NCBI GenBank assembly: GCA_964431735.1
Contig: CAYSLJ010000118.1
Coordinates: 1-22,069 of the forward strand
DNA length: 22,069 nucleotides
Source: CALARM01 sp964431735
GTDB lineage: Bacteria > Vulcanimicrobiota > SpSt-956 > JAKJGF01
Direction of reading: 5' to 3'
In this document: one piece after another, positions 8,264-15,842 of the stretch
How positions within the stretch are numbered: the first letter of the stretch is position 1
How the letters are laid out: each line of letters starts with the position of its first letter
Notes under the pieces: model-generated
What the model was told of the DNA's origin: nothing
The model's database searches: none
Seen by the model: only the letters and a program-made list of their open reading frames with translations
Program-made: the position numbers and the translations under genes

Positions 8264-9739
8264 TTATGTCTGATGACATTTATATATTAACTCTATTCCG
8301 GAAAAAACCAGAATAAGTTTAATTATATCAGTGCCACCAAGTATCTTTTTAAGCCCTTCATCATCGTGATACTTCTTTAATTTTTCCCTTGCACCTTTTA
8401 GTTTTTCTTCAAGCTTTGTCTCATTATACTCCGATGGTTTTATATATTTAAGCTCAATTAAATAAGAATATTTTATATCAGGATACTGTTGAAAATTGGG
8501 AAGGAGTAAGATATCACAATAGCCTTTGTTCAGTTCAAACTCTGTTCTGGTGATATAATAATTGGATACATTCAGATATACCCTGAAAAAGGTCTGTATA
8601 GATCTTTCACCTTCTATATAATCCCTTATTGAAGTCTGTTTATTCATTTCTGTTGTCAGACAGGTAAATAACTCTTCCCATCTGCCATTAAATGCCATTT
8701 CATCAAAGAGATTTCCCAGTTTAAATAAATCTATATTAAATATCTGAGTATCTCTGTAACCTTCTCTTATGTATTCGTAATACAACTGCCTTATTACTTC
8801 ATTGGGAATTGTAAGTACAGGTTTTCCATGATAGGAATCTTTTATTGTTAATAATCCAAAGTAATATAATAAAGAGATAAAATTCTCTGTGTCTGTTACT
8901 CTCTGTACAGGAAAACTATTTACTATATTGGCTGTTATCTGGCCTTCTTCCAGTATAATCTTTAATTTTTCAAAGTTTCCATTTACCTGCAGATACCCCT
9001 GCCTATCTACTATTAAGAGATACTTCAGTTTCGTATAGTCTATTCTTATATTATAATCCAGCATATCTTCAGGAACTCTATCAGTTTTAAGATACTGCTT
9101 AATAAAATATAATGCCATATCCGGGTTATACATTCTATTTTCTTCACACCTTGAAAACAGATAATTATTATACCAGCCTTTCATTAATTTCACAGTTGAT
9201 TCTTCATTAATCCCGTAATAACCAAGCATTTTCACAAGTTCTGCTTCTGTAAAACCAACTATTTCATTGAATGCCGGGTCTCTTGTGATATTATCTCCAA
9301 TATTAAATCCACTGGTTACATCATCCATAGTAACAGGAGATACGCCTGCTACAAAAAGCTTTGATATGGGGCCGCCTGTAGTTCCTGCTTTTATTACATT
9401 GAAGAAGTGCCTGTATAAACCTTCTCCGTGGGTTATTGCCATATACTGGTTCTGTCCTGTTGAAGAAATAATTGTATTGGTGAAATTATCATATTCATCT
9501 ATTAAAAGATAAATTTTTTCTTCTTCAACAAAATATATAAGATATTTTAATATTTCCGATGCTTTACCGGTATTTTCTATTTTCTCGTATGTTTTATCAT
9601 TATCTTTTATATAATTTTTGTATTTTCTTATAAATTTTAAACAGGCTATTTTAATTGTATTATTAAAAGAATTCTCCACTTCATTAATATGAGGGCTTAC
9701 TTCTGAAAAATTAAATTTTAATATAAAATAAGAGTGTCT
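8264..9739 (-). pseudogene. 5'-truncated AAA-ATPase-like / PD-(D/E)XK nuclease family protein
   Basis: This belongs to the widespread family with an N-terminal AAA-ATPase-like domain and a C-terminal PD-(D/E)XK domain. From a GTG at 9679 it would give 471 residues. Recognisable homology begins upstream of that GTG, at ILKFNFSEVSP (about 9710-9739), and is cut by an in-frame TAA. The Walker B is intact (YLLIDEYDNF, 57-66 counted from the GTG). The P-loop region that normally precedes it (RRFGKS type) is absent, so ATP binding is unlikely. The C-terminal nuclease motif is present: GYCDILL with D389, then YLIELKY with E409 and K411. The gene lies on the opposite strand between cas6 and the RT promoter, converging with cas6. 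It looks like a decayed insertion rather than a CRISPR component. Confidence 0.75.
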
Positions 9740-9858
9740 TTAATAATCAAAAATAAATGATACATATAAGCCTTAAAGAGTTAGCAGTATACGATGGTTC
9801 TTCGGCTTATTAGATATTATTTTACAGGACTACCATTATTTTCACTTCTTTATGAATC

Positions 9859-9890
9859 TGACACTATAAAATTATCCTTCTGATTATAAT
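9859..9890 (+). promoter_or_regulatory. Putative promoter of the RT-cas1-cas2 operon with TGACACT box
   Basis: TGACACT (9859-9865) is followed after 19 bp by TATAAT (9885-9890), 20 bp before the RT start. The same box, preceded by GAATC, with TATAAT after 20 bp, lies before the alpha-CTD gene, and a third copy with a 19-bp gap precedes the sigma-like gene. The gap is longer than for a normal -35/-10 pair, so this could be a special promoter or an operator. Confidence 0.6.
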
Positions 9891-9910
9891 TTGTTAAGAG
9901 GTGATAATTT

Positions 9911-10825
9911 ATGAAATCATTACTTGCTAAATTTCTTTCAACATCCAATTTCCTTCTTGCCTGGAAGGTAATCAGGAAAAAGAAGGTTCCCGGCATAGAC
10001 GGTATCACTCCGAAGGATTTTGAAAAAAGACTTTATGAAAATATCGAACTGGTGACAAAAGAAATCCTGAAGGGATACTATGTGCCTGCACCTGCAATTG
10101 TATTTAACCATAATGGAAAAAATGGAAAAACAAGAGTTCTTGGTATTCTTACAGTAAAAGAACAGCTTGCCCAGAGGGTAATAGCTGAAAATCTTGCACT
10201 TTCTCTTGAGAAAAAATTTCTTCCTACAAGTTTTGCTTTCAGAATAGGAAAATCTCCTGACAGTGCAATAGAATCTCTCAGGAAATCCTTTAACAGTAAT
10301 ATAAAATGGCTTATCAAAGGTGATATAAAATCCTTTTTTGATGAAATCGACAGGGAAATACTTTATAAATTCATTTCAGAAGATTTTAATGATTACCCTC
10401 TTTTAATCCTCATAAAAAAATGGCTTGAAGTCGGTGTTATAAAAAATAACAGACTTTACCGATATCCTGTTGGAATAATCCAGGGAAGTCCCCTGTCCCC
10501 TGTTCTCTCCAATATCTATCTTCATCGTTTTGACATAGATATTAAAAAGGAAAACTTTACTATGATAAGGTTCGCAGATGATTTTTGTATACTCTGTAAA
10601 AACAGAGAAGATACGGAGAAAGCTCTTGATAAAGCTGAAAATATACTAAAAACATTAAAACTTCAAATAAAGCCCGGAAGTGTATCTGTAATTGATGTAA
10701 ATAAAAAATTTGAATTTCTCGGAAGAGAAGTTCTTCTCAGACCAAAGACTTTAAATAGAAACAATCATGACAAAAAAATTGTCACAAAGGATAATGAAAA
10801 TTACATTTTCAGAAGAAAGGGGTAA
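9911..10825 (+). CDS. rt: CRISPR-associated reverse transcriptase (group II intron-like)
   Basis: This 304-residue stand-alone reverse transcriptase is encoded directly before cas1. Such RTs allow Cas1-Cas2 to acquire spacers from RNA. Motifs are in order: KVPGIDGITPKDFEK (26-40) as the intron-type RT0/RT1 region, KGDIKSFFDEID with catalytic D138, GIIQGSPLSPVLSNIYLHRFD (motif 4), RFADDFCIL with the FADD catalytic pair at D223-D224, and KFEFLGREV (motif 7 region). There is no maturase X, D or endonuclease domain and no Cas1 fusion. AGAGGTG precedes the ATG, and cas1 begins 5 bp after the stop. The last 24 codons, including a TGACAA/TTGTCA inverted repeat, have a degenerate copy beside the array leader. 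All catalytic residues are present, so the enzyme looks active. Confidence 0.93.
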   Translation: MKSLLAKFLSTSNFLLAWKVIRKKKVPGIDGITPKDFEKRLYENIELVTKEILKGYYVPAPAIVFNHNGKNGKTRVLGILTVKEQLAQRVIAENLALSLEKKFLPTSFAFRIGKSPDSAIESLRKSFNSNIKWLIKGDIKSFFDEIDREILYKFISEDFNDYPLLILIKKWLEVGVIKNNRLYRYPVGIIQGSPLSPVLSNIYLHRFDIDIKKENFTMIRFADDFCILCKNREDTEKALDKAENILKTLKLQIKPGSVSVIDVNKKFEFLGREVLLRPKTLNRNNHDKKIVTKDNENYIFRRKG

Positions 10826-10830
10826 AAAAG

Positions 10831-11835
10831 ATGTCCTGTCTTTATATTACAACCCAGGGCGGCTTCTTACACAAGAAAAGGAACAGACTTATAGTTACAA
10901 AGGGTAAAGAAGTAATACTTGATGTACCTGTTTTTAAAGTAGACCAGATAGTACTTTTCGGTAAAATCCAGTTATCTCCTCATGTAAGGGATTTTTTGAT
11001 TGATCAGGGTATAGACCTGTGCTTTTTGAGTAGATTCGGTTATTTCAGAGCCAGGCTTAACACCGGTTTAAGGGGAACTATACCGCTCAGGCAAAAACAG
11101 ATTGAACTTCTTAAAGATTCTCATTTCTCCCTTTCTATGGCTAAAGGTTTTGTAAGAGGAAAACTTTTGAACTGTTATACCATTTCTCAGGCATGGAAAA
11201 GAAAAGGTTTACTGAGCAGCAGTACAGATAAAATTAGTGCATTAAAAAAGATCATACTGACTGCTGAAAAGACAGATACAGTTGATTCTCTCAGGGGATA
11301 TGAAGGTTCAGGCGGCAGGATTTACTTTGAGATCCTTTCAGATGTTATAAAGAACTCCTGCACAGGTTTTCAATTTACCGACAGGAATCGTCATCCTCCT
11401 AAAGATCCTGTTAATGCAATGCTGAGTCTTGCCTATACTATGCTTTACAAGCATATCTATTCTGTAATTAATATTGTCGGTCTGGACCCTTACTGTGGAT
11501 TTTTCCATTCCAATCTTTCAGGAGAAACTTCTCTGGCTTTTGACCTTATGGAAGAATTTCGTCCTGTTATAGCAGATATACTGGTTGTAAAAGTAATAAA
11601 TATGAAAATTATAAAGCCTGATGATTTTACTGTAAATAAAGAACAGGTTCTTCTTTCAGAAGAGGGTTTAAAGAAATTTATAAGAGAGTATGAAAAGAGA
11701 ATTCAGTCAACAGTAACTCATCCTGTCTATAAAAAACAATTCACTTATTTTAAGTGTTTTGAACTTCAGTCCAGATTACTTGGGAAAGCCATAATGGAAG
11801 GGCCGGAAGCATATGTGCCTTTCTTAATAAAATAG
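10831..11835 (+). CDS. cas1: CRISPR-associated integrase Cas1
   Basis: This 334-residue Cas1 of normal length is the metal-dependent integrase that, with Cas2, inserts new spacers at the leader end of the array. The N-terminal beta domain runs to about residue 80. The catalytic helical domain contains RGYEGSGGRIYFEIL with E158, then CGFFHSNLSGETSLAFDLMEEF with H226 and the acidic pair at 241-242. Thus the E-H-E/D triad is present. AAAGGGG precedes the ATG, and the gene is 5 bp after the RT stop and 11 bp before cas2, so the three form one operon. The position and type of neighbours match type III RT-Cas1 adaptation modules in which RT and Cas1 are separate proteins. Confidence 0.97.
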   Translation: MSCLYITTQGGFLHKKRNRLIVTKGKEVILDVPVFKVDQIVLFGKIQLSPHVRDFLIDQGIDLCFLSRFGYFRARLNTGLRGTIPLRQKQIELLKDSHFSLSMAKGFVRGKLLNCYTISQAWKRKGLLSSSTDKISALKKIILTAEKTDTVDSLRGYEGSGGRIYFEILSDVIKNSCTGFQFTDRNRHPPKDPVNAMLSLAYTMLYKHIYSVINIVGLDPYCGFFHSNLSGETSLAFDLMEEFRPVIADILVVKVINMKIIKPDDFTVNKEQVLLSEEGLKKFIREYEKRIQSTVTHPVYKKQFTYFKCFELQSRLLGKAIMEGPEAYVPFLIK

Positions 11836-11846
11836 AGGAACTGGAA

Positions 11847-12122
11847 ATGTTTCTTATTGTAAGTTATGACATAAGTGATAATAAGGATAGAACTAAACTG
11901 GCCGAAGTGCTTAAAGATTATGGTACAAGGGTTCAGTTCAGTGTTTTTGAATGTGTTATCTCTTCTGAACAATTTAGAGAACTGAAGGAGAAAGCAGATT
12001 GTTATGTTACAGGTGATGAAGATTCTATAAGATATTATCAGATATTCAACATGAATAAATTTAAACTTAAAATAACAGGCCAGATAAAAAAAGTAGTTCA
12101 TGATAACACTTATGTTGCCTGA
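11847..12122 (+). CDS. cas2: CRISPR-associated protein Cas2
   Basis: This 91-residue Cas2 forms the dimer at the centre of the Cas1-Cas2 integration complex. The first beta strand MFLIVSYDISDNKDRTKL carries the conserved Asp after the strand and the basic N-(D/K)-R turn. It is followed by YGTRVQFSVFECVISSEQF, the typical G-x-R-v-Q-x-SvFe strand, and the DSIRYYQIF strand. The length is normal. GAGGAACTGG precedes the start 11 bp after cas1. A further gene with a strong AGGAGGTG ribosome site begins 27 bp downstream, so the operon continues. Confidence 0.95.
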   Translation: MFLIVSYDISDNKDRTKLAEVLKDYGTRVQFSVFECVISSEQFRELKEKADCYVTGDEDSIRYYQIFNMNKFKLKITGQIKKVVHDNTYVA

Positions 12123-12149
12123 AAAAATATCAGATAAGGAGGTGAAAAA

Positions 12150-12488
12150 ATGGATAATACCGATAAGATTGAAAAATTGTTTCAACTGGCACTGGCGACT
12201 CTTTCATTGTTAACTATAGGGTATGAACTGGCAAACTCATCTCCTGTAAAAAAATTCAGTATGAAAGAAGATTTAATTACTGAAGACAGGAAAGAAACCT
12301 CTAAGAACTTTAATAAGCATAATTATATAGATGAGATTCTTGATGATTCAGAAAAAGATGATTCCGAGGATTTTTTTGAGGAAGATGATGAAGTTGATGT
12401 AAAAACATTTCCAGGTAAGCCTGTTAGTAAAATTAACACTAACCCTTTCAGGGGTAAATTAACTTTTTCATTTGAATTTGAAATCTAA
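12150..12488 (+). CDS. Small acidic protein with hydrophobic N-terminal helix, in the adaptation operon
   Basis: I do not recognise this 112-residue protein. Residues about 9-27 (EKLFQLALATLSLLTIGYE) form one hydrophobic helix that could be a membrane anchor or a buried helix. The middle is charged, with a strongly acidic run at about 65-82 (DDSEKDDSEDFFEEDDEVD), and the end is beta-like. It has a perfect AGGAGGTG ribosome site and follows cas2 by 27 bp, so it should be coexpressed with RT, Cas1 and Cas2. Its N-terminus resembles that of the next protein: a lysine/glutamate start, a hydrophobic helix, then GYEL versus GYNL. An acidic protein beside an integrase could mimic nucleic acid, but nothing proves that. 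Confidence 0.75.
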   Translation: MDNTDKIEKLFQLALATLSLLTIGYELANSSPVKKFSMKEDLITEDRKETSKNFNKHNYIDEILDDSEKDDSEDFFEEDDEVDVKTFPGKPVSKINTNPFRGKLTFSFEFEI

Positions 12489-12507
12489 ATCAGAAAGGAT
12501 GAGTTTT

Positions 12508-12780
12508 ATGAATAATTTCTGGAAAAAATTTGAAAAAACTCTCGGCATTGCAGGAAGTATAATAAGTGTGGCAGGTCTCGGGTATAATCTCTGGAAAACC
12601 TTTTCAAGGAAAGATTTAATACCAAATCAGATTTATTCTGTGGCTGAAGCGGCAAAGATATTTGGCATAAGCCAGGAAGAAACAATGCAACTCATATATA
12701 ATGGCAAACTTTCAGCCCAGCAGATAGGAGGGAAATATAAAATTCTTGGAAGTAGTATTGCTTCTTTTCTCGGAGCTTAA
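12508..12780 (+). CDS. Small protein: hydrophobic helix plus excisionase-type helix-turn-helix
   Basis: I chose the ATG at 12508 because AAAGGA lies 8 bp before it; earlier in-frame ATGs at 12472 and 12499 overlap the previous gene or its ribosome site. The resulting 90-residue protein has a hydrophobic helix at about 12-27 (LGIAGSIISVAGLGYNLW). After it comes IYSVAEAAKIFGISQEETMQ and then GGKYKILGSSIASFL, which match the winged helix-turn-helix of excisionase and MerR-like proteins (HTH_17). That domain binds DNA, often bending att or promoter DNA. This is the last gene before the CRISPR leader. A role in leader binding, either for regulation or to guide Cas1-Cas2 integration, is inference from position. 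Confidence 0.8.
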   Translation: MNNFWKKFEKTLGIAGSIISVAGLGYNLWKTFSRKDLIPNQIYSVAEAAKIFGISQEETMQLIYNGKLSAQQIGGKYKILGSSIASFLGA

Positions 12781-12781
12781 A

Positions 12782-12822
12782 CAGTTCTTTGTCTTTGCTC
12801 ATGAAGCAAAGGCAAAGAACTG
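12782..12822. terminator. Strong hairpin at the end of the adaptation operon
   Basis: An 18-bp stem with a single mismatch starts CAGTTCTTTG and ends CAAAGAACTG, with a 5-base loop CATGA. It begins 1 bp after the last stop codon. No T-run follows on the + strand, so it is either a weak or factor-aided terminator, an RNA 3' stabiliser, or a structure of the leader region. Confidence 0.5.
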
Positions 12823-12829
12823 CAGATTA

Positions 12830-12899
12830 TTAAAAAGAAACATTCATGACAAATAATTGTCACAAAAAAATAATGAAATTTACATTTTCAGAAGAAAGG
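12830..12899 (+). repeat. Degenerate copy of the RT gene 3' end
   Basis: These 70 bases align with 10751-10820, the last codons of the RT gene and the ribosome site of cas1. I count about six mismatches and two single-base gaps. The gaps break the reading frame, but the TGACAA/TTGTCA inverted repeat is kept with a different loop, as is the final CATTTTCAGAAGAAAGG. A short open frame of 15 codons (12909-12956, beginning MDKKLPET) follows the retained ribosome site AAAGGAGAA. It shows no homology I can recognise. Confidence 0.8.
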
Positions 12900-12956
12900 A
12901 GAATTTTTATGGATAAAAAACTTCCAGAGACGATAAAAAATAATATATTTAATTAA

Positions 12957-13229
12957 ATTTGGAAGGTGAATCAGGAGATAGAATCGAATAAAACATCTAA
13001 TAATTTCAATGGTAAAATGGTGTTTCCTGAAAAATAGTTGACTATATTGACCAGGAATTGTAAAATGTATTTAATACATTGTGGTTGACGGAAGTCTTAT
13101 AAGGTAAAGGTTCAGGGGGGTTTTGAAATAAAAAAAACAGAGATTTTCGAAGTGTTTTCGAGCAGAATTTCAGAGGTTGACGGAAAAGGTGTTTCAAAGC
13201 CTTACACTACAAGGGCTGTACAAGACGGA
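12957..13229 (+). promoter_or_regulatory. CRISPR leader
   Basis: This AT-rich, non-coding stretch lies immediately before the first perfect repeat. Degenerate repeats occur only at the opposite side, which fixes this as the leader. It contains a promoter at 13038-13066, a 17-bp palindrome over the -10/start region, and the 11-mer GGTTGACGGAA twice (13083-13093 and 13175-13185). The direct copies are candidate binding sites for Cas1-Cas2 or a leader-binding protein. Confidence 0.8.
13038..13066 (+). promoter_or_regulatory. Array promoter (sigma70-type)
   Basis: TTGACT (13038-13043) and TAAAAT (13061-13066) are 17 bp apart, the optimal spacing. Transcription would start near 13073 and run about 155 bp to the first repeat. 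A perfect palindrome, AATGTATTTAATACATT (13064-13080), overlaps the -10 end and the expected start, as an operator would. Confidence 0.65.
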
Positions 13230-14128
13230 GTCAGAAGAACTGTCCGATTTTCAAGGACGTTGTCACCTTTTGGAAAGTGGAGGTGATGAAAACAAAATTT
13301 TCGTCAGAAGAACTGTCCGATTTTCAAGGACGTTGTCACCTAAAGATTCCACGAGAAACCCCAACTCCCAGTAAAGTCAGAAGAACTGTCCGATTTTCAA
13401 GGACGTTGTCACTTTTGTTTTTTAACTACCTTTACTTAGAAAGACTTGTCAGAAGAACTGTCCGATTTTCAAGGACGTTGTCACGGAAATTTTTACCCTG
13501 ACCAATTACTCGCAGGTAAAGTCAGAAGAACTGTCCGATTTTCAAGGACGTTGTCACCATATACCGGAAATCAGATAATTCTTCCTGAAACCGGTCAGAA
13601 GAACTGTCCGATTTTCAAGGACGTTGTCACGTGATATGCATGGGCATATCAATTTCCGGGTGTGTGTCAGAAGAACTGTCCGATTTTCAAGGACGTTGTC
13701 ACAAGAGGTCGGGTATTTTAATCTGATCTTTATTGATAAGTCAGAAGAACTGTCCGATTTTCAAGGACGTTGTCACTTTTGGATTGGAGGCGATGATACA
13801 TTTCGGTGTTGAGTCAGAAGAACTGTCCGATTTTCAAGGACGTTGTCACTCAAAACCACCGGTGTCGGCCGAGGTGGCGGATTTGGTCAGAAGAACTGTC
13901 CGATTTTCAAGGACGTTGTCACCAAATTTTTTTTCATAACTTTTGAGGTACATCAATGAGTCAGAAGAACTGTCCGATTTTCAAGGACGTTGTCACATAA
14001 ACTCAGTAATTCTCCACCAGTACTTGATTCCATGTCAGAAGAACTGTCCGATTTTCAAGGACGTTGTCACATTTGACAACACCTCCTTCCTATTTTTAAT
14101 TTGTTCAGTCAGAAGAACTGTCCGATTT
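13230..14128 (+). CRISPR. CRISPR array: 12 full repeats, one truncated, 12 spacers
   Basis: The 37-bp repeat begins GTCAGAAGAACTGTCC and ends TTCAAGGACGTTGTCAC. Full repeats start at 13230, 13303, 13376, 13448, 13521, 13594, 13666, 13740, 13813, 13886, 13960 and 14034, and all twelve are identical. The thirteenth (14108) stops after 21 bases, where an insertion-sequence end begins. Spacers are 35-37 bp and all differ. GTCC and GGAC form a stem with a 9-base loop, and exactly 8 bases (GTTGTCAC) follow the stem, the length of a type III crRNA 5' tag if Cas6 cuts at the stem base. This supports transcription from left to right, away from the leader. No spacer matches another part of the window by eye. 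Confidence 0.98.
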
Positions 14129-14203
14129 GAGGGCTCTCAAATAAATAAATTGAGAGGTAGTCAGGGCGTAGGTTTTCAAATAATTTATAAATACTTAACA
14201 GGA
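14129..14203 (+). repeat. Insertion-sequence end that truncates the array
   Basis: The sequence begins GAGGGCTCTCAAATAAATAA and contains the inverted repeat CTCTCAA/TTGAGAG. A similar stretch lies at 17126-17203. It starts exactly where repeat 13 is cut, so it is the boundary of an inserted element. The DDE transposase gene that reads toward it (14353-15477) is the likely owner, making this the transposase-downstream end. Confidence 0.6.
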
Positions 14204-14352
14204 AAAATATAAAAACAGTGCAAAGATTAAAGTAAAATAAGAAGGAATAAGTAATTAATCAATAAAATGGAAAATAAGTAAGGTAAAAAAAGACAAAACT
14301 ATCCCTGTTGTAATGTCCCAATCAAATATAAATTATGTAAGATTTAAAGTAT

Positions 14353-15477
14353 TCAGGTCAAATTTAACTTTTCGAGAGCTCTTGCAACGATTTCTTTCCT
14401 TTTCATCCCTTTAGTATCTTCCTTGTAAATAGCTCTCCAGTGCTGCACAATAGCAATAAAGTAAAGTCTTGTAAGCCTCTGCTCCCTTAATTTGATTTCC
14501 GCTCTATCAAAATGATAAGCTGTTTTTTTATATGAATTCGATCTTTCTGTTCCACTTCTTTTCCTGAGAAGTTCTTTATATCTTTCGGAAGCTCTGGGAA
14601 TAGAAGGAAAAAGTCTGGGATTGTCTTTTGAAGATATATGAAGAACTGGCCCCAGTTTTGTATCAGGAGAGCAAAGACAGCCCAAGCCAAGAGGATATTC
14701 ATTTTCGTGAGTAATAAAGAAATATTTGCCATCTCTGTGAGTAGGTCTTTTTACGGGACAATTGTAAATGTGTCTCATTCTCTTTTTATTATAGGACTGA
14801 TGTCTCATTGCAAGTCCTCCCTTACAGATTGGAGCACCTGATGGAGAGAAATTATAATGTTCTTTGTAAGGGTTTGACGTTCTGGGATTAAGTGGTATAG
14901 CCACAGGAACTTCTTTCTTCTGGAAATATTTATAAATTCCCATTGCATCATGTCCGGCATCATAACCTACGGCTTTAATATTTATTTTAACATTATGTTC
15001 CCTGAACATTTTCTCCATTCTGTCATAGTCTTTCAAAGAGAGAGTCATGTCATTTTCACTGGCCGGGCCAATGGAAATATGAAGTGGAAGGTTATGATTT
15101 CCCGGATATGAATGTTCATAAAACCTGTCGCCGAAGATATATTTTTCTCTGTAACTGTCCCATCCCCAGTTTGCTTTAGCATCAGAGTATAATCTTGGAT
15201 GAGAACAATGTTTAATTCCTTTTTTGAAGCAATCACAGGTTGGTTTCCCATTACTGTTAGCTCCACTTTCAAGAACAGAGCCATCTCCTGCTATATCAAT
15301 ATTTAGGTCTCCCAGAAGGCCTTTTTCTACAGAAGGTTTTATAGCCAGTTCCATAAATATATCTTCCAGTCTTTTCCGCGTCCCACAGGTTCGGAATGCT
15401 TTTGTCAGAAGTGCTGTCCGATTTTCAAGGAGATTTTTATTTAAAATTTGTGCAATTTTTAGAAGGATTTTCCACAT
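14353..15477 (-). CDS. DDE transposase, 5' end rearranged
   Basis: The 374-residue frame carries a DDE catalytic core of the DDE_Tnp_1 (IS4/IS5/IS1182-like) kind: IDIAGDGSVLESG with D65, VGYDAGHDAMGIYKY with D173, and RKRSGTERSNSYKK with E311. A CDCFKKGIKHCSHPRLYSD segment with cysteines precedes the second Asp. Homology looks continuous from FRTCGTRKRLEDIF (about residue 28) onward. The first 27 codons contain a 28-base copy of the CRISPR repeat in antisense (15404-15431) and a 47-base stretch repeated in inverted orientation at 16078-16124. The N-terminus may therefore be an artificial fusion and the usual N-terminal region lost. It is probably not functional, although the catalytic triad is complete. 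The element end lies at 14129. Confidence 0.75.
   Translation of the reverse strand: MWKILLKIAQILNKNLLENRTALLTKAFRTCGTRKRLEDIFMELAIKPSVEKGLLGDLNIDIAGDGSVLESGANSNGKPTCDCFKKGIKHCSHPRLYSDAKANWGWDSYREKYIFGDRFYEHSYPGNHNLPLHISIGPASENDMTLSLKDYDRMEKMFREHNVKINIKAVGYDAGHDAMGIYKYFQKKEVPVAIPLNPRTSNPYKEHYNFSPSGAPICKGGLAMRHQSYNKKRMRHIYNCPVKRPTHRDGKYFFITHENEYPLGLGCLCSPDTKLGPVLHISSKDNPRLFPSIPRASERYKELLRKRSGTERSNSYKKTAYHFDRAEIKLREQRLTRLYFIAIVQHWRAIYKEDTKGMKRKEIVARALEKLNLT
15404..15431 (+). CRISPR. Stray partial CRISPR repeat inside the transposase frame
   Basis: Twenty-eight bases match the first 28 of the array repeat with two substitutions (GAAGTGCTG instead of GAAGAACTG). The same TGCTG variant occurs in the first orphan repeat at 16482. 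It has the same orientation as the main array, so it is a relic of the distal array that was cut by insertions. Confidence 0.8.
15429..15475 (+). repeat. Inverted repeat, left copy
   Basis: This 47-bp sequence starts GGAGATTTTTATTTAAAATT and matches the reverse complement of 16078-16124 at 44 of 47 positions. It begins inside the stray CRISPR repeat. It is also the first 16 codons of the transposase frame. Differences between the copies include a silent change and K-to-R, so it could be the true transposase 5' end or the end of a separate transposable unit. Confidence 0.8.
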
Positions 15478-15530
15478 CTATATATCAATACATTTTACAG
15501 AAATATAAAAAGTAATTTAGAGAAAACATA

Positions 15531-15559
15531 TTGATTTATTTCAATATTATCTTTATAAT
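15531..15559 (+). promoter_or_regulatory. Promoter of the ribbon-helix-helix/coiled-coil pair
   Basis: TTGATT (15531-15536) and TATAAT (15554-15559) are 17 bp apart, 20 bp before the ATG at 15580. Confidence 0.65.
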
Positions 15560-15579
15560 ATCTATCGGAGTGATAAAAA

Positions 15580-15828
15580 ATGGGAAAGACAAAAAATATA
15601 AATATCAGGATTGATGAAAATCGATTAGAAGAAGTAAAGAAAAAAGCTAAAGAAGCAGGTCTGAGTTAATCTGATTATATCTTAATGAAAACTTTGGATT
15701 TAGTTCCTGTGAAAGTAGATGAAATAAGAGAATACTTTCATACTGTAAAAGGGAAAAAAATATCCATTAAAAGACTTACCACAAAAACCATTTTTAAACC
15801 GTCATTTGAGGCCATATCCATAGAATAA
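15580..15828 (+). pseudogene. Ribbon-helix-helix-like protein with internal stop
   Basis: The frame from 15580 reads as an 82-residue small protein apart from a TAA at 15667-15669 after KEAGLS. The start NINIRIDENRLEEVKKKAKE is the beta strand and first helix of a ribbon-helix-helix DNA-binding fold (CopG/Arc or mobilisation-protein type), and SDYILMKTL after the stop continues it. One base change would restore the frame. It sits between the 47-bp inverted repeats and 14 bp before the coiled-coil gene, with which it forms a two-gene unit under the promoter at 15531. Such pairs occur in toxin-antitoxin and plasmid mobilisation modules; which one this was is unclear. Confidence 0.7.
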
Positions 15829-15842
15829 AGGAGATTTCCAAA

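Noticed and set aside
9741..9858. Search for the lost P-loop part of the AAA/nuclease gene
   Set aside because: No RRFGKS-like segment appears in any minus-strand frame before the RT promoter, so the 5' part is deleted rather than frameshifted.
11766..12185. 139-codon minus-strand frame over cas1, cas2 and the next gene
   Set aside because: It is antisense to clear cas1 and cas2 and has no start signal or homology.
12880..12899. Similarity of TTTTCAGAAGAAAGG to the start of the CRISPR repeat (GTCAGAAGAA)
   Set aside because: Only about 9 bases match; the stretch is fully explained as a copy of the RT gene end.
13177..14212. Open frames of 62-89 codons across the array
   Set aside because: They repeat SEELSDFQGRCH or VRRTVRFSRTLS because the CRISPR repeat is open in several frames. 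They are not genes.
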